Origin: Oxyruncus cristatus
Lineage: Eukaryota > Chordata > Aves > Passeriformes > Cotingidae
Direction of reading: 5' to 3'
Length of the DNA: 64,000 bases
Assembly (NCBI GenBank): GCA_013399855.1
Contig: VXAY01000126.1
Span: forward strand, 124,885 to 188,884
The position numbers and the translations under genes are program-made. The notes below the pieces were generated by a model. The model had not been told where the DNA came from. It searched no databases and was given only the letters and a program-made list of their open reading frames with translations. Each line of letters starts with the position of its first letter. Positions within the stretch are counted from its first letter, which is position 1. Positions 25,814 to 37,719 of this stretch are shown here, piece by piece.

Positions 25814-28800
25814 ACTATATTTGTTTTTATTATGAACTCCTCTTAAACACATTTACACTTAATATGATTCAGCACATATCTCTGTGATGTGTCATCTTTT
25901 TCTCTACCTGTGCAGTCTTTATAATACGTCCTTTGACACTTATAGGGCAGTGGATCACTTCAAAAAAGTAATCTCTATTTTTTGCTGTACTGGGAATGGT
26001 GGAGTGTATGTGGAGGGAAGGAAAAGCCTGATTCTCTTGTCTGTGTTCTGGTAATATGTCTTGTGTTTTTAGGACCAGAAACTACAGTAGAAAATGTGCT
26101 AAGTAGAGCTGATCCAAAGTAATCTCTCCCAAAATGCACTTAGTGTGGGCATCCTGACCACCACCTCTTTCCAACTACAGGTCCAGGCCTGTTGGGCATT
26201 TTGTTTGCTGTTATAACCATAGTCAAATACTGTCCTGGATTTATTTTGCAGCTCTGGGGTCAGACAACATCCAAAGCCTGCACCAGAAGACGTCAAAAAT
26301 ACAGCAGCTCTGTAGAGTACATGTCCTATTCTATACTTGTTATTTCTTTGTTTCTTTGTGCAATAAAGAGTACAATCAGAAAACCCTTACAAGGGAATTT
26401 GTGTACAGTTAAGAAAGATGTAATATGACATAATTTGACATATTACAGTAGTTACAACTGACTTTCAGTATTTTGTTACCAGTGAACAGCTTGCTTTGGG
26501 TCTTAACATACTGTGTCTCCTTTCTCATTTATTTTGAAGCAGAAGAAGAAATGTTCAGAATTCTCAATACTTTTGTTAGATTCCACTCTTCTTTTTTTCC
26601 AGGGCATAAAATTCTGCTGTTTGCAATCTTTTATAATAGGAACATGGAAATAGCACCATTTTTCTTAAGATTTCATGATCTGAACTTGATGGACCATCTT
26701 AAGATAACCAGAACTGACAAGACATTCAAAGCAGGAAACAGACCCACTAGACAGTTTCTAGAAAGGAGGACTTCAAATGAAAGTTGGGATGAGTTTCTGA
26801 GCATTTTGTTAGGTATAGGAGCTAAAAAACCCCAAAACCCAGGAAGGTATCTCATTCACAGTTCAAAGAATAGCAGTCCAAAATCTTTACCTACCTCTTT
26901 CATTCAAATAAAAGATATCCCAAACCTCTGTCTAATGAGAAAGAACAAAATACAACATAGGAAGAAAATGAAAATTAAAATAGGAAAAAAAATCGAAACC
27001 TAAGTATAAAAACAGCACGGTCTTCAAGATTGTACTAATTTGATACCATATCTGGTACCAAATTTTTGGAATTTTTGCCCCTTTATTATTTTTCTACTCT
27101 TCCGCTCAGAGTAGGCATGTTTCAATTCCCATTTTTTTCATTATTTTACTTCTTTCTTTTTTTTATTTTTCCTTTTCTCCCATTTAATCCTCCTCTTCCA
27201 AAACCATACTTGCTTTATATCCTGTTATCTCTTACATTCCTCAAGATTTGTGAGTTAATCCTTTGATTTATTTCTGCAGTTCAGCTTGGTATTTTTAAGT
27301 GATTGGCATTCACAATATTGTGATTTTTTTGCAAAATTTTGTTTTCATTAAAATGATGCTACATTAAAACAGAACCAGAAAATGTACACATGACAAGAAG
27401 ATCATATAGTGCAAGAATTTATTAGTCTTGTGCCCTCGTGATATGTCTTTGAAAGCACTCTGTTGCTCACAAAATTAGCGTATTGTTACTTCTAAGGTTC
27501 TGATTCAGCAATGAGATTTGTATGAATCAGTTTGGAAGACTACCCAAATTCTCAGCCATGGAATCATGCCTCCATTTTTTCACACACTCAGACTATTTTT
27601 AATCATTCCCACATAGAGATTCCAAGAACAAACTTGATTTTTAGGATCACTAACTGAAAATTAGTAGGGTTTGGTACTTTGATCCTAAATCTTTAGGTTT
27701 TTTTCAACTTCTCTTGAAATAATAGACTGATAAATTAATTTGTTAAATACAATCATTAAACAGAGGTATGCTCTCTTGTTTTCCTAATCAGTCTGTCCAT
27801 GAAGTGCAAATATGACTGGAATTTGTTTTTTTAACATCTTCCATCAATTTCTTTTTGATCAATTGCTTAGTGATATTGTGTAGCTTGTTTTTCATTGCAA
27901 AAGTAACTTTCAAAGTTGAACAAGAAAATGGCTAGCATTCTCCATCTCTTCTTAAGTTGCTCCTTTCCAACTCTGACAGTATTAAAGCTCTCAAACTTAG
28001 ACACTGACAGAAGACACTGTAGTTTAAATGACCCTGCAGAGCGAAAATCTTATTATCTGTAGAGACAGCTCCTGCAAGTTGTAAAGCACAATAGGAGAAA
28101 AGTAACCAGGCTTTTTGTAATAGAACATGGTTTCCTCAAGGCAAACACTTTCATCTTTTCAGGACAATTGACCAGAAGTGACATCATTCACCAACTGCTT
28201 CAACTGTCTGCATGGAGTTGAAAAAAAAAGCGATACAAGAGGACATTTGTCAGGTCTAGCAGGCAATCTTTCTGGTGCAAGAGGAAACCAACTGAGATCA
28301 GTTTAGTCCTAATGCAGTCATGTTTTCACTTAACGGTGCACAGACAGCCAGGGCAACAGCGTATGCACTTTTTCCTCTCTTTATCTGTCTGGCTTCATTC
28401 ATCTGGAAAAGGACCAGGTGTTTCAGCAGTGAGGGAGAACCAAGGTCTCACAGTTCAGTCATTTGATTTAATTTGGAGGTGATTTGTTAGAAGACTTCTA
28501 TATACTTCTAGACATTTTGGGGGCAAACTTTTTTTAGTAGCATAAAAGAAATATGAGGTTCTGTACTTGATATGAAAAATTTGTAACTGACGCTGCTTTG
28601 GTCACCAAAAATTACTTGATTTTACTATCTAGGATCCTCAGTAATGTATTTCAATATGATTTCTGGACCATGAGTTCATTACAGTGTAATATTTGGGCAG
28701 CTGCTTGAGCTTAATCCATGTTTATTTTCTCATCTGTGATATGTTTGTGATTATACCTAACTGACATATACCGACTTGGGAACCTGCTTGTACCCATGGC

Positions 28801-29763
28801 TGTCTCCCAGACCTCTAAAAAATACCGTGAAGCTAAATTAAAAAAAAGCACTTAGGTGTTGCGTTTCCTGGGTTTTATGTACCCAACCTTCCAGGAGTAA
28901 AATTCAAGTTCCCTTTAGAAATAGCCTGTGTACAGCACAGCAGACCACCATTTCAATAGCAAATAAATAGTGCAGTGCTGTACAGCATGTATAATAAGCC
29001 CTGGGGATAGTACTTCATCCCCAGCAGCACAGTTTCTAGGCTTGACAAGACCAAGCTTGAACCACTGGAGAGCAGAGCTCAGACTTGGAAAATGCATGTT
29101 TTATGTGTTTTACTGGCCAGCAAAATGAACCCTCCACCCCAGCCCTGTTTGTTGGCAAAGCTTTGTATAGCACTTCTGAATTTTCAGAGAAAACACTTTG
29201 ACAACTAAATTAAAGCTGCCAACTGAGAGAACGTGAGTGAAAAGCTGGAAGCTTGTACCAGCTGCCAGAATGTGCAGGAGCTCAACTCATAGCTGTAACT
29301 CTTCAGTAAGCCAGGTCTGTAGGAGGGACATTGTGGAGTACATTTTATATGTATAATCAGCCCATGCCACAGGACCATGAGACACCAGTGAGATCAGGGA
29401 ACATTACTGGCAGACTTGGAAGGAGGCTGGCTGTCCCACTCAGACTGGGCAGACTTCCTCCTGGCTTTTTATGGGAGAAGTCTGAAAATGTGGCTGTCCT
29501 TGCTGAACTGAAGCTATGGCCTCATTTTGCATCTGTAGTCTAAGAGCAGTACTCTAGATAAGAAATACTTCCTGTCTGCAGCAGCCAGGCACCAGAGTGA
29601 GGCTGCTACATGCAGTTTCTCAGCCATGCACAGAACTCAAATGAAAAAAAATTGCAGTTAAGATCTGAAGGTCTGGTCACCTAGCAACTATGGTACCACC
29701 AAAGGTTTCAGACTAGCTTGGATTGTGTATGTCCATCATCTTTATGTATTTAGCTTCTGCAGC

Positions 29764-29765
<2 letters not shown>

Positions 29766-29796
<31 letters not shown>

Positions 29797-29812
29797 TTTN
29801 AAAAAAAAAAAA
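29766..29812. repeat. Poly-A run interrupted by ggatttt and one ambiguous base
   Basis: Twenty-seven A (29766-29792), then ggatttt, an N at 29800, twelve A, and ggat again. The ggat word after each A run suggests that a slipped or collapsed repeat was assembled here. Confidence 0.95.
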
Positions 29813-30197
29813 GGATGTTCAGGTCAATTCTTGTGGGGGGACAAGTACTAGAAAGGAACCATGTCTTGCACATGGCAAATGCAAACAAATTTTGGAAAAC
29901 AGATTACTGTACTATGCTGTAATTGCATGAGACAGTATTGTACTAACTAATAGAAAAAAAGCTATTGAATTCTGACTGATATAGAACAGCTTCAGGGGCT
30001 GATCACCTGGACTCTATGAAGTAAATAACATGTATAAATAAGTAAAAACATTGGCTGCAGTTTTTATAGAAATTATTTGCAATGGCTTTAGCAAAATATT
30101 CCAAGTATTTTGTGATAGATAGCAGCTATTCGTAATGCTTGGGAACAATTGCAATGTCCAAAAACTCCTAACCATAGCAAACTACCCCAGTGTACAG

Positions 30198-30221
30198 ACT
30201 AGTGTAGAAGTCTACACTAGT
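30198..30221. repeat. Perfect inverted repeat, 11-bp arms, 2-base loop
   Basis: actagtgtaga, loop ag, then tctacactagt. With a four-base bulge on the left arm the pairing extends outward through gtgtac. Confidence 0.95.
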
Positions 30222-30325
30222 ACACATCCAGTATACAGCCGAACAGAGGGTTATTTGTTCTATGATGGCTCAAAATACACTGTAAAAGAATGCAAAGGCT
30301 AAATTAGGAAAGAAATGTAAGTAAC

Positions 30326-30749
30326 TGTCCAGGTTTCAGCCAGGACAAGATTGATTTTTGCAGTAGCCAGGAGGGGCATGGCTAGGTCTCGGAGGTTATT
30401 CTATATCCCCTCGCATAATTTCTGAGGGCAGGGGAAGGGCATGGTGGGTGGTCGGAGCTTTTGCTGGTTTCCCGTCATGAGCAATTGCGTGTGAAACGTT
30501 TGCCTCTCTTGAGCACTCTGTCATTCATATTGTCGCTGTTACTGGTCATTTTTTATATCATTGCTGTTTCTGGTAAATTGTTCTTATCTGAACTTGTGAT
30601 CTTTGCCTTTTGTGCCTCCAGTTCTCCTCTCCAACTTGCCCCAGGAGGAGGAGAAGGAGGAGGAGGGAGTGAGAGAGCAACACATGGTTTTGAGTGTTTC
30701 AGTGGGAACACTAAATTGAGGAGTACCATTCCTAAACCAGAACATGACA
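30326..30749 (+). mobile_element. Solo LTR, avian ERVL-like, plus strand
   Basis: The block begins tgtccaggtttcagccagga and ends ctaaaccagaacatgaca, again TG...CA. Start, end and internal order (a gtggtcggagctttt and gagcaattgcgtg part, a purine-rich stretch with gagtgagagagcaa, and the aaacca..gaca end) match the layout of the abundant ERVL-type LTRs of birds that I recall. It is about 424 bp long, with no internal region next to it. A clear target-site duplication is not seen (gtaac before, tttgc after). The 170-codon open frame at 30461-30973 runs through the LTR and out of it and is not a gene. Confidence 0.75.
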
Positions 30750-33700
30750 TTTGCCTGTCTCTTCTCAGTACTAAGAAATTTGTGGGATGTGACATAGAAG
30801 TCATTAGCAAGAACATTGTCACTTTTTCCTCAGTAGCTCTTTGTGTCAGCTTTCCACAGATCGAAGTGACTGAGACCATATTATTGCATTTAAGGTCTGT
30901 GTTGTGCTGTGAACCTGTTACACACTCCGGAGTGCAGTACCAAAATATAACAGCAAGAGAAAGCTATAGCTGAGATGTCATATCTGTCATATCTTCTCTG
31001 AGAGGCATTCATAGCCTCTTTTATAGTAAAAAACCATGGAGACCAGCCAGATCTATCCAGATTTTAGTATGGATGACTGGAAAATTATTTTTATTTCATG
31101 TGTCATATTTTTCAGACATTCTCTTCTGAATAGCCCCAGCAATAGCCCCAGCACTTCTGTGGGCTTCGGACAGAATTTCTTACCTTATGTATAAGTAACC
31201 TCTAGTTATCTATCTGTAAGGTCTAGTTCAGAATATGGGAAGATTGTTGATACCAACCTCAACTGGGCTTATGCATACAAATATGAGACCAAGAGAAATA
31301 ATTAATATTGCTCACCTGTTACCAATAACTAACTCACAGATGTGTATCAGTAGGTGCACATTAAGTATAAAAGCAGGCATCAGATGGAGACAAATACTAG
31401 CATTTTCCCTTTTTTTCTTTTTTAAATTTTTGAAGTGTAGTGTTATGCTTGGGGAATTTCACACAGTACTGTTGCAGTTTCACCAACCACTTGTAACAGA
31501 ATATTACTGTGTGTTTTGATTCTTTTTTTTTTCCCCTCAAAGTACCGCTTCTTTAAAGTCATTCATTATTTGGAAAGGTTTGAAGTGATTGAGAAGTTTT
31601 GCTTAAAGGTATTTCAGCTTGTATTTTCCGTCCAGTCCTTTATTTCTTTTTTTCTAAAATTTCATATATCACTCTGTTATAAATTGCCTGTAAGATTTTG
31701 TATGATATTTTTCCTATTCCCTAAAATTCAGAAACCTTTTATTTTCACTAAAAAAGTAGATAAGAACAAAAGTTCTTGTGCTTAAGTGCCCCTTTCTGTC
31801 TTTTTAACAAATAAACAACAAAACAAAAAATCCAGAAGTCTTGGTAAATCAAAATAAAGATTTAATTTGTTGTTAGTTTGAAAGGTGTAAATGATAAAAT
31901 TGTGAGTTCCTTTCAGTAATTCGCTAAGAAAATTACAACAGAATCTCAAAAATAGACTGAAATTAATGTCTAGATTCATGTCACACACTTGAGTATTGAT
32001 GAGGAGAAATCAGGCACTCTGCAACTTCAGCCAAACAAATATTTGGTATCTTATGTAATCACAGAGTGGATTTCTGCAATACATACATACAAAACGTTCC
32101 ACACATACACTGCAGAAAAACTGTCTGTGGTTGGTGGACCTAGCATCCTAGATATCATAAAAGTCTCTCTTCACCTGTATGGTTATAGACATACCAGTGC
32201 TACTTGTCTTTTCCTCCACAGTGACGTGCACTCATTATCACTGAAATAAATGCTCACTAATCTGCTCTTAGAGTATTCTGTAGATTCCTGAGGGGTGTGA
32301 ATGAATGCGCAAACCATGATGAATAGCACAGCAGAACAGTATTTCCTTAGTATATACTATCAGCCAGTTGGGACAAAAACCTAACAAAAATAAAAGAATG
32401 TTTAATCTAAATGGGAATACAATTATTTTGGGAGAAATTGTTTAGCTGCCTCCTCTGGTACAGGCTGTGCTTTTTGGGACACTGTCAGAACCTGAGGAGA
32501 AATTCTCAGCTCCTGTGTTACGCTACTGCAACAATCAGAGGGAGCAGATGTATTCATTAAGTATTCTCAAAAAAGTTTCAAAGTGAGTTGACCAAATGAA
32601 TTGCTAAACTTAAAAAACATGTCAGGATGAAGAGGCAGTTGTGCATTCTCCTCTACACAGTCTCGCACTGTAAATAAAGCACTGCCCTAATGGTAACATT
32701 TTCCATAACAGGAGAAAGAAACTACTTTTATTTAAGCTCTTTTTCATGATATCAATCATTTTTATAAAGAGCACAGTCTTGCCTTACTTTTCAAGGATTT
32801 TAATGGTGGAAGCACTGACTCACTTTTTGTAAGCTGTTCACAACTCTTTCATTAGAGACATCCCTCACAATAGACAGTCATGTTTTAATATATTTCATTG
32901 TCATATCTCAAAGTATTTTGACAGAATGCCTAAATATTACATTACTGGCATAACAGGAACAACAATAGTGGCACAGAAATTACTTACAGTAAAATTAAGA
33001 GAGAAAAGTGGCAGTAGAATTTAGACCCAACATACTTCTCATCTTATGAGGTATCTAAGGGTTAAGACATACAGGAATTGCATTGATCTTGATTTTTCTG
33101 CAAATTTCAACTATTACTTGGAAATGCTGGCCATAATTTCCTACGTATTCCATTCTACTTCATGGGTTGTCATGAGAACTCAGGCTTCTCAGATTAAACC
33201 AAATATTGATATTAGCCACTAAATTATAATTCTAGGAGCAGTAACTATTGAAATCCCTTCTTAGTCCTACTCACACCATAAGCCCACCTTTTAGAATGCA
33301 CAGTGAAATTCTGAGGGAGTCTCCTGAAGTGTCCTTCGTTAGTAATTTATATTTCTCATTTAGTCTACTTCAGTTGAGCATTTCAATATCTATCCATATA
33401 ATACCACTTTGTAATAAAGTTTTCGGCAGATCCAAGAGTCATTTACACCTCTGTGAAACAGCCACATTTTTCTGAGATAATTCTGTGATACAAACAGAAA
33501 GCTACTCCCCAATGAAAACTAGCTTCAGGTTTGAACCATCTACTATTCAACTGCTTACCTGACAGCAGAATTAGTCTGCTGAGTAAGCAGAGTCCTCTCA
33601 AAAGGCAAACAATAAATAAAAATACCGTAGAAGAATTTTTCACCATTTGTTTGAGACAAAGCATGAATGCACGTATCAGAATTCTTGCTTAGAAAGAAAG

Positions 33701-34283
33701 AGAAGTGGAGAATAAATCCTATCTGTAACAGAAAAAAGTTTCAAAAGACTCTTCAGAGTCTCTCAACGAATCCCAAGGGAGGCTGAAGAAGTGAGGTGAA
33801 TCTGGGGAATAAAAAGGAAATCTTTAATTGAACTCCTCAGGCCCTGTGTATGCATGGGCATGTTACATGTGTCTCACTGCTAGAATTATTTCTCACTCCT
33901 TGATGGGTGTTGCTGTATTGCACAGTTCAAATTCCCTTCCAAAACAGAGACTCAAAAAATTAATGGAGAAAAAACCAGGAGAGACAGACGTTCAGTTGAA
34001 ATAATCTCTGGAGCTCTCAGTCCCTCTTCTCTGACTAGGCAGCCCACAAGAATTTGCTCTCTGTGCTGGAAGTCTGCCTTTGTTAACACCCTCACACAAG
34101 GAACCATGCCAAAATTTATCCAGTGACAGTGAGTGTAACCTACGAAGGACTAGAGAAGCTTAAAGCTTAGGATGTTCGTACTGAAGGACAGTAGATACAC
34201 AGAATGCACAATACAAGGTTAAGTGACAACAATAAATAAAAGAAAATAATTTTAGAAACAGGTTTTCATTACACCGATACCTC

Positions 34284-34301
34284 TTTTTTTTTTTTTTTTT
34301 T
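34284..34301. repeat. Poly-T run (18)
   Basis: Eighteen consecutive T. Confidence 0.95.
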
Positions 34302-36206
34302 GTTCTGGCTGACCTGTAATCTCATTATGGATTGAGAGAGTAAGATTGTTTGAAAATGTACTGCATAAAATTGTCTTTGAATCACTTCGTGTTGCATTAA
34401 GGAAATTGTTTCTTTGACAGTTCTGGTGGTGGTGAAACCTGAAGAGCGTTCTTTTTGCTACTTAGCAGTAGTATAGTAAATAGTGGAATGACATAAAATT
34501 AAATTCCTTGATATTTCAGTAGTTCTGTATGTCTCTGTACCTCTTTAAAGCTCCTTAGTTTTAACAGCAAGTCTCACAATCTTTCATGGGATTACGGCAC
34601 ATAATGTGTGAAAGTTATATATATAGATGTATGTATATGTGTAGATATAGAGGTACATATTTACATAATAAAATCGAAGGGACTGGAAAATGGCACACAT
34701 CTGATAAATCTAGAGAGAAAGAGTAGTATGAGGTTTGCAATTGGGGGAAAAATAGTAATTAAGCAGAAACGGGTTGTGGAGGGAAGGAATTCTTACCTCA
34801 GGAGACAATCTGCCCTACTTTCTTTTCTCACATTTTGAAATCTATGAATCTTTTAGTTTACTTTATCACTTTGCTGATTCCCTGCAGGCCAGAGCTGACA
34901 GCTAAGCCTCTGTTTTATCTTAAACTGTTCAAAGTGAGTTGGAAAATGACCTACCCTACTGCGTCTGAAAGTGGCAGGAACTCGCCTACTGGTTACCCCC
35001 AGTCCAGGTGATCATTGTTGCTTGAGTGAAATCATAGATAGTCACAGAGTAGCTGGCAGATTGTTACATTATATAGTCTTTTACTGCTTCCAGTTGAAAA
35101 CCAGAAACTGAGTTGACTTTTTTTAATTGCCTCTAGAAGTAATTATTTATGTCTTGAGCCACTCTGATATCAGCACATAAAGATAGTTTCACCCTGTGTT
35201 ATTCACAGCTGTTTTGTATATGACAGGGTCAAGTTTGTTTATTTTGTGGGCTCTCTTCACTGCCTTTAAATATAATCTTACAAATCTTTTCTATTTTTAT
35301 TCCATTATGCTTCTAAGAATTAAACTTAAAATACAGTGTTGTCACTACACTTTGGCATGATAAAATGCAGGGATAAGGTGAGTGTGGCCACATTCATGTG
35401 TTTAAAAATAGAATTCTGCTGGAATTTCTACAGTCATTTAATATCAGTAGGCTTTATCTTGTGACAAAAATTGATATATCTCAAACAGTTCTCTGTGACC
35501 AAGCAAAATAAAGCAGAATAGGAATTGCAGACTGTTTATTCTCAGCCTGTATCATGAAATAATGTGCTTGTGTATTGCATTTCATCTTCGAATTTTTACT
35601 ATCTGTATTATTATCAGAAGTGACATGTAAGTAACTGGTATATGAGAATGTTAGGTTAAAATTCAACTGATTCATGACACCTGAACCTGCACTTTGCCAG
35701 TCTCCAGAGGAAGCTGTAACACCATTTTTCACTGCTGTTAGTTCTCATGCGAGAATTGTTTCTTTTTGATAGTTGAGGAGAAAAAACCCACTAATGCTAG
35801 GCACAGCTCCTTTAATTGTCACAAGTAATCTTTTGGTTTTGTGCTGGTGAGAGTGTTTGTATGGAATTTGTTGTTATGTCCTGTTAACTAATAACAAGCA
35901 GGTTTGAAGACAAGAGTTAGAGGGCTTGTGATTCCATGAAGGTCTGGAGAACTCACCCAGAATGAGTCTTTCAATTCTCCACACTAATTTGAGATCACAA
36001 GAGGTGGAGATATATATTGACATTAGCTGCACACAACAGCTAATTTTTATAGAGTGAAACATTTTCCAAAGTCTCTCCAAAAACATCAGGGATACCATTT
36101 TGAATCTTTGCTTACCATCTTGGCATATTGGCTTACCATCAAGCCTTTAACTCTAGTCCTGTTAGCAAGCATTCTCTACAACAGTGTCAGTAGTTTGGTT
36201 GGTGGT

Positions 36207-36236
<30 letters not shown>
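36207..36236. repeat. Poly-T and (GTTT)n microsatellite
   Basis: A run of T followed by four GTTT-type units. Confidence 0.95.
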
Positions 36237-36237
<1 letters not shown>

Positions 36238-37461
36238 TGTGATTGTGTTGTTGGCACAGCTTGACTCACTATACTGTGGACACAAGAGCAGCGGTCTCCA
36301 ATTTACACTAGCAGATCATGCAACAGAGATGTACTAGCTTGAAACTTATAACTTGAATTAGGAAACAAATGTCCGTTTTATGGTCTTTTTGAACTATTTT
36401 AGATGCATAGAAATTTAACATGAATTGTGTTACTTGCTGTAATGTCTTTACTCTTACTATTCCCAATCTTAGTCAATTTAAGTTCCTACTCACTTCCGAA
36501 TTTTTGGAATTCGTGAGTCCCATGAACCCTTATGATGCTGTGATAGTCACTACAGTAAATGAGGAGGATGGAACTGAAAATACATTGGGTAAACAGGCCT
36601 TATTGTCTCCTTACTAAATAAACATTGCATTGCAGAAGTTACAATCTGAAGACATGTTTCAGACATTAGAGATATAGTGAGAAACACGAACAGGATTGCC
36701 TTAGATAGGGAGGTTGTGTACAAACCACTGCTGAGTTATTTAGGTTAGTTAAGTAACTTTACCACATATTGTAAAAAACATTAAAAAAACCCAGAAGGGC
36801 AATTGAGTTCTTTTATGCGTCTTTCATAAAATCACTGTTCACAGAAGTAGCTCCAAAGTAATTCACGGGCTCTGATTATAGTCTTGTGGTGGGGCTTGGT
36901 TTGTGCCAAGGGCCATTGTTAGACTGCAATTTCACATTTGAAAGGACTCAGCACCTTCTGAGAGGTCTGCTGCAGGATGGCATCAACAATATTTTGGATG
37001 ATTTCTCAAAAAATACAATATGGTTGCTAACAGTACAGATAGAGGAAAAGAAGCAGATTTTCCAAGCGCAAACTGTGTAACATGAAAGCTTGGAGTAACT
37101 AGGCATACATTTTCATTCAGTCATAGGGTTGTCAGTGCCTTGCTTTTCAAGTACAAAAAAGGGCCAATAGTATCCTTATTTTATGAAGGCAAAGGAAAAT
37201 AATTTCAGTTTTCTGGATATTTTGAACAAATACTGAGGATACTGCTCTCCTTAGGTGGACAAATCTGCCAATGGGCTGATGAAAGAAATGATGATGAATG
37301 AAAATGACAAGCTACAGATCACTGTAAGAGAAATTAACTTCAGCAGATGCAAAATTCTCTATTATCAATATTTCTTGTCGAAATTTGTGGGAGCTGCTGT
37401 TATTGTTCCACTGCAGGAAGCGGTATCAGTGACATGGCTAGCAAAGCACAGCTTTCAAACA

Positions 37462-37481
37462 GTTTTGTTTTGTTTTGTTTT
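37462..37481. repeat. (GTTTT)4 microsatellite just upstream of the 37570 exon
   Basis: Four exact GTTTT units, about 90 bp before the exon acceptor. Confidence 0.95.
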
Positions 37482-37541
37482 GAATATATATTTTACTGAG
37501 TAGAAATATAAAATAAAAATATGTATTTTAAAATATTCATT

Positions 37542-37569
37542 TATTTTTCTTTTTTTTTTTTCCTTACAG
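37542..37569 (+). promoter_or_regulatory. ADCY1: Splice acceptor with pyrimidine tract, 37570 exon
   Basis: A nearly pure pyrimidine run (ttatttttctttttttttttttccttac region) ends in cag. This is a strong acceptor, and it sets the phase-0 start of the exon. Confidence 0.93.
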
Positions 37570-37719
37570 CTCGTGGCCAATGCAATCCTTTTTGTCAGTG
37601 TAAATTTGTATGGGGTCTTTGTGAGAATTTTGACAGAAAGGGCTCAGAGGAAGGCATTCCTTCAGGCCAGGAACTGCATTGAGGACAGGCTGAGGTTGGA
37701 GGATGAAAATGAAAAACAG
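37570..37719 (+). CDS. ADCY1: Adenylate cyclase type 1, internal exon (probably exon 2)
   Basis: This is a 150-bp exon of exactly 50 codons without a stop. It is preceded by a long pyrimidine tract ending ttccttacag and followed by the donor gtcagt, so both ends are phase 0. The peptide begins LVANAILFVSVNLYG, a hydrophobic segment ending the first six-helix membrane block, and continues through VRILTERAQRKAFLQ and CIEDRLRLEDENEKQ, the charged helical linker leading into the C1 catalytic half. Adenylate cyclase 1 is a plasma-membrane enzyme that makes cAMP from ATP and is stimulated by Ca2+/calmodulin, chiefly in neurons. The paralogues ADCY2 and ADCY8 differ clearly in this stretch as I remember them, so ADCY1 is the preferred call. 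The isoform rests on recalled family sequences, not on an alignment. The reading frame joins directly to the exon at 55273. Calling it exon 2 assumes the usual gene structure, because exon 1 is not in the window. Confidence 0.95.

Larger units (their letters stand above)
1..37569 (+). other. ADCY1: ADCY1 intron upstream of the first visible exon (probably intron 1, partial)
   Basis: The stretch has no open frame that I recognise as a gene. The open frames present are short, overlap on both strands, and read as low-complexity or random peptide. It ends at the acceptor ttccttacag. Because the first visible exon is probably exon 2, I infer that all of 1-37569 is intron 1, so the first intron exceeds 37 kb. 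I cannot exclude an unrelated non-coding transcript inside it. Contents I can name are listed separately: LTR-like elements near 7.2 and 30.3 kb, a CR1 tail near 23.3 kb, a possible ancient repeat near 0.85 kb, and several simple repeats. The rest (roughly 0.9-5.2, 6.6-7.2, 7.7-23.3, 23.4-29.7 and 30.8-37.5 kb) shows AT-rich sequence in which I see nothing assignable. Confidence 0.8.
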
